Source of the DNA: Leptobrachium leishanense
Lineage: Eukaryota; Chordata; Amphibia; Anura; Megophryidae
Assembly (NCBI GenBank): GCA_009667805.1
Contig: CM019067.1
Span: 63,718,637-63,782,636 of the forward strand
Length of the DNA: 64,000 nucleotides
Direction of reading: 5' to 3'
Shown piece by piece: positions 35,413-47,290 of the stretch. The position numbers were made by a program, and so were the translations under genes. The notes beneath the pieces were generated by a model. That model ran no database searches. It was not told the origin of the DNA and worked only from the letters and a program-made list of their open reading frames with translations. Each line of letters begins with the position of its first letter. The stretch's first letter is position 1.

Positions 35413-35861
35413 TTAACCTCTTCGCTGTGGCGGACGCGCTCAGCGCGTCCAACCGCATGTCACGTTCCATGCGGTGGACGCGCTCAGCGCGTCCTGCCTT
35501 TGGGGTCAGCGTTCGGCCGGGTTCTGGCCGATCGCTGGCCCCCCGGTGCGGGCTGACATCCTCGATGTCAGCCCAGCATCCGGAACCGCCGCCGGAGTAA
35601 TTAGGTGTCATCGCGGCGGCGCGATGACACCTAATTCAGGCGCCCCCCTGCATGGACCTCTCTCCCTCCCGATCGGCGGCGTTGCGGGGGTTAACCCAGG
35701 CACCGTTTGGAAGGGCACAGCCTGCCCTTCCAAATGGTACCTGGCATTAACCCCTGGGGAGCCGGATCACGAATCGGCGCTGAAAAGCGCCGGTTCGTGA
35801 TCCTTTCCCGGAGCTGGCCGACATCCAAGATGTCGGCCAAGCCTCCAGGAACTCCCCCTGA

Positions 35862-35900
35862 GGACTGGCGTCATCGTGCATAGCACGATGACGCCAGTCC
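35862..35900. repeat. Perfect palindrome, 18-bp arms, 3-nt loop
   Basis: 35862-35879 and 35883-35900 are exact inverse complements around ATA. It resembles no known regulatory site. Confidence 0.95.
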
Positions 35901-35905
35901 TGGAG

Positions 35906-35988
35906 TTAACCCCTAGCTGCCACCAATGGTGGAGATAGGGGGTTCCAATGAACCCCCTATCTCCCGATCCGTGGCAGCTAGGGGTTAA
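35906..35988. repeat. Two-level hairpin (outer 18 bp, inner 15 bp)
   Basis: The outer arms TTAACCCCTAGCTGCCAC and GTGGCAGCTAGGGGTTAA enclose an inner stem GGAGATAGGGGGTTC / GAACCCCCTATCTCC. Compare 36434-36516, where both stems differ in a paired way. Confidence 0.95.
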
Positions 35989-36433
35989 AGTTTGGTATTG
36001 TTGGATCGGCCAGAGCATGGCCGTTCCAACGATACCAAACACGAATGTGAAAAAAGTTTTAAAAAAAAACAAAAAAAAAAACAATATTTAACCACTTGGA
36101 TGCTGAGGACGCGCTGAGCGCGTCCTCAGCATTCCCGCTGGTATGCGGAGGACGCGCTGAGCGCGTCCTCCCATTGGGGTCAGCGTTCGGCCGGGTTCCG
36201 GCCGATCGCTGGCCCCCCTGGTGCGGGCTGACATCCTGGATGTCAGCCGCGCATCCGGGACCACAGCCGCCCGAATTAGGTGTCATCGCGGCAGCGCGAT
36301 GACACCTAATTCAGGCGCCCCCCCCGCATGTGCGGAGGAGGCGCCTGAAAGGGAGGGGGGGAGGTCCTTCGGACCTCTCTCCCTCCCGATCGGCGGCTCT
36401 GCGGGGGTTAGCACGATGACGCCAGTCCTGGAC

Positions 36434-36516
36434 TTAACCCTTAACTGCCACCAACGGTGGAGATAGGGAGTTCCAATGAACTCCCTACCTCCCGATCCGT
36501 GGCAGTTAGGGGTTAA
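36434..36516. repeat. Second copy of the two-level hairpin, with paired changes
   Basis: The outer arms carry AACTGCCAC / GTGGCAGTT where the first copy has AGCTGCCAC / GTGGCAGCT. The inner arms carry GGGAGTTC / GAACTCCC where the first has GGGGGTTC / GAACCCCC. One inner position (CTACC versus CTATC) is unpaired in this copy. Confidence 0.92.
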
Positions 36517-37142
36517 ATTTTGGTATGGTTGGATCGGCCAGAGCATGGCCGTTCCAACGATACCAAACATGAAAGTGAAAAATTTTGTAAAAAAAAAAAA
36601 AAATGAAAAATAAAAATAAAAAAAAAATTTAAAAAAAAATTATAAAAAAAAACAAAAAACACTTTTTTTTTTTTTTTGGTTTGTTAATGCAGCAATATTG
36701 TTCCCATTTCAATTATAATGTGAACAATGATGCTGCACTAACGATTTTTGTATGCGGTGCGTTTGTTAAAAATCGCGTAATTTCCCCCAAAAAAAATGTA
36801 ACGAGACCCCATCTCTAATTTTTTTAACAAGCGCACCCCATACAAAATATAACCGCAATTGCTCGCATGTTAAAATGTGAAAAAAAACACTTTACACATT
36901 GTAAATTATTGAAAATACATATTTTATTGCATTTTTTGTTATAATATACAGACATGACATAACGTATACATATAATAATGACATATTATGAATATACCGA
37001 GTCTGACGGAAAGAACGATATATAATATGTCTGGGTCATATACTAAAATAAGCCTTCAAAACACGTTTAAACATGATGAGCAAAACCGGTAAAAATGACC
37101 TCAGCACAGGGGCGGGAAAAGCCTCAGCAGCGAAAGGGTTAA

Positions 37143-37717
37143 AGTGGTCAGGGTGCATAGATTCACTTTTAAAGTCTGGTTTTGTTTCTCTGTACTGAAG
37201 TAATTGAGTAAATCATTTGCTGTTTTTTCTCAATAGACCATTTTTGGGTTTTTTCCTAGATGTATATGTTTCCGTAATAAACCTGTCACGCGGAAAAGAT
37301 CTGACCCTAAACATGCAAGCAAAAGATTAATTGGGGTCGTTTCTACTTACTCGCAGCAATATTGCTAAAAATATTAAAGGTATAGCTGGCCTTTCACATC
37401 AGTATATCAATCTTTTGGGTACCATAGCTGATTCAGAGGAAAAAATAAGTGATGCATATAATAAAACCCATTTACGTTCATGAAAGAAATGACATGATCT
37501 AGTGTTTGAACACAAGAAAAGTGTGGGCTGCGGTAACAAATGTTGCAGTATCTTTGTTCAGAATAAAAGGAATTTCTCTGTTCCAGATGTACAAACGTAA
37601 TCCATCAAAACGGGCTGCTAACCAAAAGAAGAAAAAAATGTCAAACTACTAGAAATGAAAGAAAAAAACACTTACTCGAAGCATAAGCACAGTAATTTTT
37701 ATTTTTCTTGATTGAAG
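37143..37717. other. Intron, no recognised feature
   Basis: No gene is seen. A weak 'agtggtcagggtgc' dispersed phrase sits at the left edge. Confidence 0.45.
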
Positions 37718-38523
37718 GGGTTATTCAGAGAGGATGCGATTTCATTCCCCGACCCTGAGGTGAATTCAGCATTCACCGCAGGGTCCCCAAAATGCAGGGA
37801 AAATAGGGTGAACGGATCCGAAAAATCTGTAAAAATCCCCCTATACGATCTGAAAAATCAGATCGTCAGAAAACCCGACGGTCCGCCGAACACGTCTGGG
37901 GATAAAAGCCGATTCGTAGACCCAGCTGCCGGAAAAAGCCGACAAGCCGAAGAATGGGTAAAAAAAAACAAAACCACAAAACGACTTGAAACTCCAAAAA
38001 TTTCAATCGCTGTTTGCAAAAACACTCCTGGACGAAAAGGTCTGGAATTAACATATAAGGTCCTATGAATAATAATAAAAAGGGCTGTTACAGAATAAAA
38101 AACTCTATTTAAAAATAATCTGAATTAGTTTTTGCTGAAAAATGCCTAAAATTCTAAGGAAAAAAAGACTTTTTGCTGCAGATTAAAGAATAAATGGTTT
38201 AATAAATATGAGATAAAAACAGGAATATTTTTAACATTGAAACTTATGGGATTCGCCTGATTAAACCTGCCGAATGAAACCACCGAACATCAGGGCATTT
38301 CACTGACCTTTCTCTGCTGTTCGGTGTTCTCTGACTAGATTAACAATTGCTTCTCTGTGGGGATTTCACTGCCTTCAAACAGGCACCGTATTTCACTGAC
38401 AGTTTGCCAATATTTGGCAAATAGCCAGGTTTTAAATACCCGAATAGCCATGAAATTGTACCAAACAGGGAAATTCACTATTTGGTGCAATTTCAGGGCC
38501 AATTCGGCTCTCTGAATAACCCT
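37718..38523. mobile_element. Long MITE, 'GGTTATTCAGAGAG' family, complete copy
   Basis: The ends are GGGGTTATTCAGAGAGG and CTCTCTGAATAACCC. The interior includes an A-rich left half, with a spurious + strand open frame at 37712-38068, and a right half shared with 1-249. The target duplication is unclear because a T-run follows. Confidence 0.7.
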
Positions 38524-39684
38524 TTTTTTTTTTTTTTTTTTAAATTCCACAAAACTTTACTCACCTTTTTGTCCGTCACCGCGTGCAGCTCCACCTCTTC
38601 GGCTCAGGGACTCCTAAACCAGGAAGTCCCTGAAGCTTTTCCACGCAATTTGCGCTCCTATGCAACTTCCGTGCCTACTCGTGCACATATGCAAGTTCTG
38701 TAATGCCTGCACAGAATGATGGATTGGAGCTGTACGCAAATGCACAGATCTGATCCATCACTGCCTCTCTGAGGTCGCTTGCTACAGTGATTGGTCTGAG
38801 TCGTAGACACACTCTCTGCGTGTCAATGTCACTGGCAGCTGGGAAATTAAAAAATCCCAGCTGCTGGTGACACTGGGTGGAGTGGTGGAAACTCCTCCAG
38901 TTCACCCAGCATTTGCACCAGATCGGGTTCGCTGAAGGGGTGGGGACTCCTCACTTCCTGACCACTTCAAAACTATGAAGTGGACAGGATGAGTAGACTG
39001 TCTCTGTTAAATCAACATTCTACATAAAATTCATTCAGATGTAAGAAAACAAAAATTCCTCTGAACTTCGTGTGAACTGCACATTTGCTACTGTTTTTAT
39101 TAAGTTTCCATTTACTCGGTTCGGAATAGACGACAATCAGTAACCTCCTGCATGCTGAGTCTCTACAAAACAATATTGTGAATTAACTGGAACAACATTC
39201 CGCTAGGTTATTTTCCTTCAGTCTTTAAAGTATAATTTTTCTTTTATTTTTTGTGCAGAAGAATGTATATAACAGAAAGCATAAAAAGTGGAATGTCATT
39301 TAAGGAGTCATTACCCTTTAATTTAAAATAAAATACCTACGTAATCTCTTATTGTACCTTCCGAGGTTTGGTGTTTTTCGCGGGTTATTAACTTTAAGGT
39401 TCAGTGTTTAAATGGAACCCAGCATATAACTGTCACACACTTCAATGATAGTAGTATGTCTTATAAACATTTTATGGAGAATTTGATCTGCCCTCCGTAT
39501 TTATTTATTTTTTATTCAAGTGCCCAACCATGTTGAAAATGTCACAGCCTTTTCTAGCCAAGCAGTCTGTATTAACGAGTGAGCAGTCAAGTATTTCTGA
39601 GCACAATAATGATCAGCACACGCCTGAATACATCCATTTTTTCAAGTATTTCACAAGTTAAACCAGCATCATAAATATTTATAA
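38524..39684. other. Intron with small hairpins
   Basis: 38829-38865 ('ggcagctgggaaatt' versus 'aaatcccagctgc') forms a foldback. Otherwise nothing is recognised. Confidence 0.4.
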
Positions 39685-39687
39685 AGG

Positions 39688-39742
39688 ATTTTACCAGGAA
39701 GGATACATTGAGATTTCTCTGGTTTTCAAGTATGTCCTGGGT
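39688..39742. repeat. Short piece of dispersed repeat X
   Basis: 'accaggaaggatacattgag' and 'tcaagtatgtcctgggtt', as in 21985-22195 and 42520-42710. Confidence 0.7.
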
Positions 39743-39828
39743 TCAAAAACATTGAAGTGTTGGAGGAACATGTATAAAAAAATACAAATTTATAGTGCAG
39801 TATGGATTTATTAAGTTTGAGAGATATA

Positions 39829-40110
39829 CAGGGTGTCCATAAAGTCTCTTTACAAGTTCCATAGAAAGACATCGTTTACTGCAAATGTTTACCTTGACCT
39901 TTTGACTGAATGCGTGGCACCACAACTACATGACCTGCTTCAACCAACCATCATTTTCCAGCAAGATGGTGCACCACCACATTGGGGACTGCATGTTGGT
40001 GGGTTCCTAAATGAAACATTTCCAGACCGGTGGATTGGGAGGGGTGGCCCAATTCCCTGGCCACCTCCTTCACCAGATATCACTCCCCTCGAGTGGTGGG
40101 CGCTGGCCCG
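39829..40110 (+). pseudogene. ITm-type (Tc1/mariner superfamily) transposase relic
   Basis: TA followed by CAGGGTGTCCATAAAGTC at 39827-39846 looks like a terminal repeat. The + frame that follows (39833-40114, about 93 codons) contains FQQDGAPPHW, FLNETFPDRWIGRGG and WPPPSPDITPLEWW. These are the second and third catalytic regions of an IS630/Tc1/mariner-type DDE transposase of the DGAPPH class. The first catalytic Asp, the DNA-binding domain and the C-terminus are missing, so this is an internally deleted copy. At about 40105 it runs into unrelated GC-rich repeat text. Confidence 0.7.
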
Positions 40111-40290
40111 CTGAAAGGTGCAGTCACGTGCTGGAGGGGCAGGCGTGGCTTGGTTTTCAACAGAACACTGTCCTGCAGCCGTGTCCGGGCTGGCGGCCTT
40201 TGAAAGAGCAGCGAAATGCTGCCAATGACAAAGTGCTGCCTGGAGCGGCTGCTCCACCCCGCTCCATGGAAGGGCCGGCCCTGGAGGTGA
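40111..40290. repeat. GC-rich hAT-like right-end fragment
   Basis: It ends GGGCCGGCCCTGG, like the terminus of 19198-21134. The interior is GC-rich. The left end is absent. Confidence 0.4.
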
Positions 40291-42519
40291 GCAGCTCCCA
40301 ACTATTCAGACTAGAACTGCTATAATGAATGAAATAAGATATCTGGGGCTAGGTTACAAGTCTGGTACAGTGTATAAACCTAACTAAATCTGATTTAAAC
40401 TTGCCAGAACCATTGAAGTCTTCGGAGTTGGTAAATTTGCAACATCTCTAGTTATTTACATGCCCTGCAATACTAAATTGTTACCCTGGGGATATTTACG
40501 AGGATTGTTCCAGGAAAAGCCTTACGAATGCATCTTTATCCCTCTCAGTCTTACTGATAAGTGGTCCCTTATCGCCTCACACTCTTGATCTTGTAATCCC
40601 TGTTAATTCCATGTAGAGCTGTTTTATACCTAGCAGGGAATGCACCATGATTTTCAAAACCTTCACCTGGTGGAACAAAACCAAATGTTTTTTCGGTCAT
40701 GTTACTATTTTTAACCTAACCCATAACTTAATGTCCTACCACATGCCTAAATGTTGCTGTCAAGGTAAAAATCCTAAAATAGTCCGGCTTGAAGGGACAC
40801 TATCAACACCATCACCTTTTAAGTTGGTTGCTCATGGGAACAGGAATGGTTCCAACTACCCTTTATGCCTAGCTGGTGTGACAGTACTTGGTAGTGGTGT
40901 CTAAATATATGAAATGCGGGTTTAAAGGGACACTTAGATATGTTTTAAGTGGTCACATTGCACACACCCGCCGAAGGGGCTTGGATTGCTGATTCAGCCC
41001 TTGGAATGCTGGGGCTTATTCCTGCCCAGAACCCGAGCTCTGCTCTTTAGTTCCAGGCTTCAAGACCTTTGGAAAGTAGTTCCTATCAATAGCTGTCAAT
41101 GCCAATGTCAGCATTGGAACCATTGGATTGGCTGGAGCATCCAGCCCCCCTGTGGTCACGTGACCTGCTGGCATCATGTCACGTCTGGCGGTGCTCAAAG
41201 GGAGATCTGCACCATATAACGGTAAGTTTGTAAAATGAATTAAAAAGGGTTAAAATGGGAGGGGAGAGTGTAGAGGGCAGAAGGGGTTAAATTGTAACCC
41301 CGCCATTCCTTCCTCATATTTTAACGCTATAGTGAAGGAGCTTGGTAAATCCGGTACATTCTGGTACAATAGTATCCCTTTAAACAATCTAGGCAGAAAA
41401 CAGGGAAAAATGGGGCTTGAAGTCAGCAGGGGTTAACATACAACCTGTTTTTGGTTGGGGGGTTCCTCCCTAGAATGTCCCTTTTAAGTTGTGTCCTTGC
41501 AGATCCATGTGTTTATCTCCTGTGTTTAAACTAATGGTAACTACCCTTTGTTTTATTGTTCCTTATATCTTTAAGTAACAGGTGTGAGGTCTCCTTATTC
41601 TCTTTTAATCTGCATTGTCGTATTTGACTTTACAGAAAATGTTCTTCAAAATGTTTAGCAGTCCTGACATATTAAGTAAAACGGTAATTTGTCTTGATAC
41701 ATTTTCTTCATTTTTTTTTTACATTGGTTATTCAGAATATTAATGTTATCTATCATTTTGCTTCCACGGGCATTAGGAGAAATCTATGCATAGTATTTTT
41801 TTTTCCCCAAAGATTAAGTACATCTGTGTCGAGTCAGGGAATAATTTACATTGGCAAACAATGCAGATCCTGTTAGGCTGTAAATCACGGAGCGCATATG
41901 TCAAACCACTGAAGTGAAATTTGTCAGTGTGACATCTGGGTCTTATTTTATAATTTATTTATATTTTTGCAGATCTGATGTTTTTGTAGAATTTGGTCAT
42001 ATTTCACTTAGTCTATTATTTTATTAATAAATCAGCAGGGGGTTTAACTCTTTGGGTTCAGAGAAAGGAATAATAAGCACAATTTTCCAGAGCATGTCAC
42101 CATTTTCGAGGAGGTTATGTTTAACTTGGGATCGTGACAGCTTGTTTTTGTGCCATCGAACAGAGGTCTGTAACTTAAAGTATTGAAGTAGTAAAAGGAG
42201 GCGATTTGTAAAACCAGAAAATTTGGGACAAAAAAATTCAATATTTTAGTCAATATTCTAACCACATGTGGAAGTTTTTCCTATTTTGCCGTTTTCAACG
42301 CTTTGTAATTTGAATAAATCAAGTTCCTTGTTATTTGAAATGAGTTGTGCATTTATTGTGTGCATGGAGGAGCCACTTGTGATGTCATGGAGGAAGCTGT
42401 AATTCTTCCACACTAATTCGAGTGTTTAACTTTTAGGTGCCTTGGGTTTTCCAGAAAGGTGTAATGGCAGTAGGTGGAACTTGAGCAATAGGAATGACAG
42501 CTTTTTTATTTTTTTATTG
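40291..42519. other. Intron with dispersed 'aaagggacact' repeats
   Basis: 'gaagggacactatcaacacc' (about 40791) and 'aaagggacacttagatatg' (about 40924) suggest one or two copies of a frog-type dispersed repeat. An inverted stretch lies at 41000-41200. No gene is seen. Confidence 0.4.
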
Positions 42520-42710
42520 AGAAAGTATTTACCAGGAAGGATACATTGAGATTTCTCTCCTTTTCAAGTATATCCTGGGTGATGAGTGTGTAGCTTTTTG
42601 GGTGTCTTGCCCAAGGACACTTACTGGAGAGGTGCTCTTGCTGGGATGCAAACCTGTGTCTCCACGGTTATAGAGAAGTGATGATACCTCTACTCCACCC
42701 AGCCGGTACT
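42520..42710. repeat. Dispersed repeat X copy
   Basis: Same text as 21985-22195: 'accaggaaggatacattgag', 'cttgcccaaggacacttact' and 'acctctactccacccagcc'. Confidence 0.75.
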
Positions 42711-43505
42711 TGTGGCATATCAGTGCAACGGCTTCAGCCAAATATGAACAATATGCCTAAAACCCACAGGTTCCTCTCGTTTTTACTCAAATAATAGTTC
42801 GTAAATCTTATAAAAGGAATTTTTATAGAGCTACTCTACAGTTAAAAGGGAATGGGGACAGAGGGGGTTAAACATTAGCGACCCACCCATCTGCATCCCC
42901 TTGCTTTTTTACCATATTAATTTAATTTGAATCCAGCAATGGGCTCCCTCGGGACGGGTCCAGGCATAGCATGCAAGAATTTCCTGCAAGATGCAGCATG
43001 TCCTGTGACCGTGGAGAGGCAGCCACTCCAATGGCTGTCAATGCAGAGCGCATTGACTGTCTTTGGTACTAGATAGGTTCCAACAGCATCAAACCTGAAC
43101 TCCATGCACAGGTTCTGTGCAGGACTAAGCCTTCACTTGGAGGGCTGAATCAGCCCTCCGAGATCCATCTTCCTCTAAAAAGAGGAGTAGGGGATTACTG
43201 TGTGTTTATAGCAAAGTGCATTGAGCCAAATAAATATAACTTATTTTGCCATATACCGATTTTTGAAGGGGGGATAAATCTGGATCATCAAGGAGTGTGA
43301 ACTATTTATCAAGGAGTCATTTACTAGAAAACTGCCAGGGAAATTCAAGTTTTAGACCAAATGCACTAAATTTGGACACATGGCTCGAAAAACTTGCAAT
43401 TCCCCATCAAATCATTTTGTCCCACATCTTCGATACCAGCAATGTACATAATTTTTGCGTCTCAAGGAAAATGGGGAATGAAGACTATCTTCTTGGTCTG
43501 TAGAT
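42711..43505. other. Intron, no recognised feature
   Basis: No gene or repeat boundary is recognised. Confidence 0.45.
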
Positions 43506-45437
43506 GTTATTATTATTCTTTATTTATAAAGCGCCAGCATATTCCGCAGCGCTGTACAATAAGCACAGTATAGACAGGATTACAATACATTGAACAACAT
43601 TTGACAAACAGTACAGGAGGAGATGAGGGCCCTATTCCCGTAGGAACTCACAATCTGGGAGGGTTGGGGTTGGAAACAGGAGGAGAGGACTGTAAGGTGA
43701 GAGTGATTGATGGTTGCGTCAGTGAGTTGGGCGGTAGGCTTCCCTAAATAGGAATGTTTTCAGGGAGCGTTTGAAGGAAGAGAAGTTAGGGGAAAGTCTG
43801 ACAGTACGAGGGAGAGCGTTCCAGAGAGTGGGGGCTACGCGTGAGAAATCCTGCAGTCTATCATGGGAAGAGGTGATGCGGGGAGAAGCTAGGCGCAGGT
43901 CACTGTTTGACCTTAGGGAGCGGGCTGGGGTGTATTTGGTGATTAGTGAGGACAGGTAGTGGGGAGCTGAGTTAGTGAGGGTTTTGTAGGTAAGGATAAG
44001 GATTTTGAACTTAATTCTGCAGTGGATGGGGAGCCAGTGAAGGGACTCGCAGAGGGGAGCGGCAGAGACAGAGCGGCGGGTGAGGTGAATTAGCCTGGCG
44101 GAGGCGTTCAGGATGGATTGTAAGGGGGAGAGGCGGGACAGAGGGAGGCCAGATAAGAGATTATTGCAATAGTCGAGTCGGGTGATTACCAGTGCGTGTA
44201 TGAGTTGTTTTGTGGTGACAGCAGTAAGAAATGGCCGAATTATGGAAATATTACGCAGTTGGTATCGGCAGGAGGAGGAAAGAGACTGGATGTGGGGGAT
44301 GAAGGAAAGAGCAGAGTCAAGTGTAACTCCAAGGCAGTGAACTTGGTTTAATGTGGAGATGGTGATACCCTCCACCGTGATAGAGAAGTCAGGAGGTGGG
44401 GAGGCATTAGAGGGAGGAATAAGTAGGAGTTCAGTCTTTGACATGTTGATCTTTAGGTGGTGGGAGGCCATCCAGGAGGAGATGCCAGATAAACAGTCAC
44501 TGACTTTTGAGAGGACAGGGGGAGAGAGATCAGAGGTAGAGAGGTAGATCTGAGTGTCATCAGCGTAGAGGTGGTAATTAAAGCCAAAGCTGTTGATGAT
44601 TTTGCCCAGGGAGGAGGTGTAGATGGAAAAGAGCAGAGGACCAAGGACAGAGCCTTGAGGTACGCCAACAGATAGAGGCAATGAGGAGGAGGGGTTACCA
44701 GCAAAGGACACACAGAAGGACCTGTTGGATAAATAGGAGTCAACCCAAGCAAGTGCAGTGTCACCGAGACCCAGAGAGTTGAGGGGGTGGTCAACAGTGT
44801 CAAAAGTAGCCGAGAGGTCAAGCAGGATGAGAATAGAATAGTGGCTGTGTTTTTTAGCAGTTAGGAGGTCGTTGGTGACTTTGAGGGCAGTTTCAGTTGA
44901 GTGTAGGGGACAGAAGCCAGATTGCAGGGGGTCAAGTAGGGAATTGGAGGACAGGAAGAGGGAGAGGCGGTTGAAGACTAGTTTTTCTAAGAGCTTTGAT
45001 GTGAAGGGAAGCAGGGATACAGGGCGGTAGTTGGATGGAGAGTTGGGGTCTAGGGATGGTTTCTTTAGTAAAGGGGTAACTAGCGCGTGTTTGAAGGCGG
45101 ATGGAAAGGAGCCAGTGGAGAGAGATAGGTTGAAGATGTGTGTGAGAGCAGGGGTGAGGGAGGAGGAGAGGGGAGGAATTAGATGTGAGGGAATGGGGTT
45201 GAGCGGGCACGTGGTGAGATGTGAGGAGGACAATAAGGAATTGACTTCCTCCTCAGTGGCTGGGAGGAAGCAGCAGAGGGTGGCAGAGGGGACCTGTGGG
45301 AGTGGAGGTGGCAGATAACTATCTTGTGTTGGGATGTTGCTTCTGATAGTTAACGTTTTACTGAGGAAGTAGTCTGCCAGGTCTTGAGCGCTGAAGGCAG
45401 CTGAGGGGGGAGGTGCAGGTGGGTAGAGGAGAGGAGG
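43506..45437 (-). mobile_element. L2-clade LINE, 5'-truncated (1.9 kb)
   Basis: The 3' end on the minus strand is the L2-type tail 'gcgctttataaataaag' followed by ATT repeats (43506-43545). The body is the reverse transcriptase frame described next. The endonuclease domain is missing, as usual for incomplete reverse transcription. The truncation point is about 45437. No target duplication was resolved. Confidence 0.85.
43719..45437 (-). pseudogene. L2 LINE ORF2, reverse transcriptase part, long open frame
   Basis: This is the enzyme that copies LINE RNA into DNA at the target site. One minus-strand frame is open from the 5' truncation at about 45437 to a stop at 43719, about 570 codons. No natural start exists; the first internal TTG is at 45233. 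Counting from there, visible motifs are NYRPVSLLP at about 69, [13 protein letters not shown] at about 137-149, [13 protein letters not shown] at about 190-202, [10 protein letters not shown] at about 221-230 with the catalytic YADD, and the C-terminal LHWLPI and WNALP motifs. After FDTVDH about six residues usual in this family are missing, in frame. The uninterrupted frame suggests a recent insertion. With no endonuclease it cannot move by itself. Confidence 0.85.
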
Positions 45438-46451
45438 TTCTATTCATGTTAAAATAAACATGCTCTGAGTTCCCGTTCGAGGTGCGCTCAAAGCTTTTAG
45501 GATGCTCCGTTATGCGGACTTTGAACATTTCATTTTAACACTCATTCTGTGGGTTGGCTGGCAGTTCTGAACAATAGGTATGTTTTTTAGCACTCTGCAT
45601 AAATCAAAGCTTCCTATCTGTCAGCAGCTGTTAAGGTTCATAAAAATGTAAATCTTTTTTTAAATTGTTAAGAATTTCAAAGAAAGATCAATTAAACAGC
45701 TGTAATAAATACGCCTTGTACAGTCTCACTGTAATAAAATAGTTGCTGGGTCAGTGTTGTGGAAGAAGGCAAGTGCTAAATAAGATTTATAGTAGGTAAC
45801 GGCAATATTGTTCAAAGCGCTTTTTACTGGACTAAAACTGCGTTTGTAAATTACGAGACTCAATTTGTAATAGTCGGGAAGAGACAGTCAGTATCTGAGT
45901 GCTAATGGGCTTTCAGTGGCGTCACGCGACACTTGGTGATATTTTCTGATATATCGGGGCCCGTCCCTTTCTGCTGCACCTGTCAAACTGATCATAACCT
46001 CTTACTCTTTACACGATCAAATTGCTCTCGTCTATAAAATTTTAGGCTTGTTTAAACAAAATGGCTCGAATGTAAAAGCTGCTTTGGGAATTGTTCTGCT
46101 TTATTAAAAGATCGATAAATAGCCATCCTTTTCCTCTTTGGCAAGAACTGCAGTGATACATACATCACCTTAACGGAAATCTGCAGCATAGATTTCACTT
46201 TTGCCCATCACTGCATAAAATAAGGAGAATATATGTATATAAACAGATTTCTGCAAACGTGGAAAAAAAATAATAATTTTGAGGGGTACTATGAAATCAA
46301 ATTTCACCTTAAGACCGCAGTAGAAGACCGATTCCTAACCAATAGAAAAGTAGGATATGAATGCCATGGATCCATTCAAGGCCATGGATTTTTAGATTGA
46401 ACTTGAGTAGGCTTGCATTATTTGAGACGTCATGGTGGGCAATGGGCATTA
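45438..46451. other. Intron, no recognised feature
   Basis: AT-rich, mostly unique-looking. No gene is seen. Confidence 0.45.
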
Positions 46452-47290
46452 AGGATGTGTGTTTCGTATGAATGAAAATTCGGACAAAATTTATCGATTC
46501 GTATTTCGGCAGCATGTCCAAAATCACAAATCGGTTCCATCTGTAACGGAATGAAATGAAATAACGGAATTTATTCAATTTTTACAAATTGCTTTGTTTC
46601 ACTTAGATTCAACACTGCGTCCCTGTCCATTGGCCGTGGTGGTGAATATGTTATATTCACCACTACAGGCCATGGACAGCGCCACGGTGCAATGAAATTC
46701 CCCTTAGACAAGTAATCTATTCAGAGAACGCCGAACAGCACCGACATGGCAGTGAAATGCCCTGATTTTCAGTGGTTCATTCCACAGGTTTAATGTAAAA
46801 GAAAATCCACATTTCTTTTTTAAATATTTATTCAACCGTTTAATATTTTCATTTGCAGCAAAAAGCCTTAATTTTTTTATTTAGAATTTTTTGCGGGTTT
46901 TTTGTATTTTTTTTGGCGTACCTTTTTGGATCTATAATTATTTTGAAACCAGGCTTTTTTTTCTTTGCCGAAAGCAGCGTTTTTTTTTTTCCCTCCCCAT
47001 CAGTCTGGCTGCGTTGGGTGGGTGCTGTCCTTGGTGCTGAAACCTCTTCACTGCAGTGCCTCGGAGCCCCTCGGGACTGCTGTCCTTGGTGCTGAATAGG
47101 TTTCAGCACCAAGGACAGGGGGATTACTTATTATTATTTTTTTATTACCCCATCTTAGTAATTAATCTGTTTCACAATCCGAAATAGCTAATAAAAAAGA
47201 AACACAAATTACTAATAGAACAAAATAACCATTTTGATCTGAAATACCAATCACGGTAACCTAACGAATGCACCGAAACAAACAAAAAAA
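46452..47290. repeat. Composite repeat with 'GGTTATTCAGAGAG'-family core
   Basis: 46690-46800 shares 'cagtgaaatgccctgatttt' and the 'cattccacaggtttaatg' text with the family of 1-249. The outer edges ('gtgtgtttcgtatgaatg' and 'cgaatgcaccgaaaca') look like hAT-type ends. A foldback lies at 46630-46678 ('ggtggtgaatat/atattcaccac'). A second foldback built on 'ctgtccttggtgctga' lies at 47025-47118. Confidence 0.45.

Larger units (their letters stand above)
35417..37138. mobile_element. Palindrome-chain TTAA element (copy B) with internal duplication
   Basis: TTAA lies at 35413-35416 and 37139-37142. The ends are CCTCTTCGCTGTGG and CTCAGCAGCGAAAGGG. A second TTAA-bounded start at 36088 ('accacttggatgctgagg') opens a repeat of the first 600 bp, so 35417-36060 and 36092-36590 are tandem relatives. 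The GC-rich half is almost entirely hairpins: GACGCGCTCAGCGCGTC, GGTGTCATCGCGGCGGCGCGATGACACC-like arms, 35862-35900, 35906-35988 and 36434-36516. The AT-rich half (36590-37138) matches 17220-17700 inverted. No transposase is present. Confidence 0.75.

Noticed and set aside
37712..38068. 118-codon open frame on the + strand
   Set aside because: It lies in an A-rich half of a MITE and is not conserved in sister copies.
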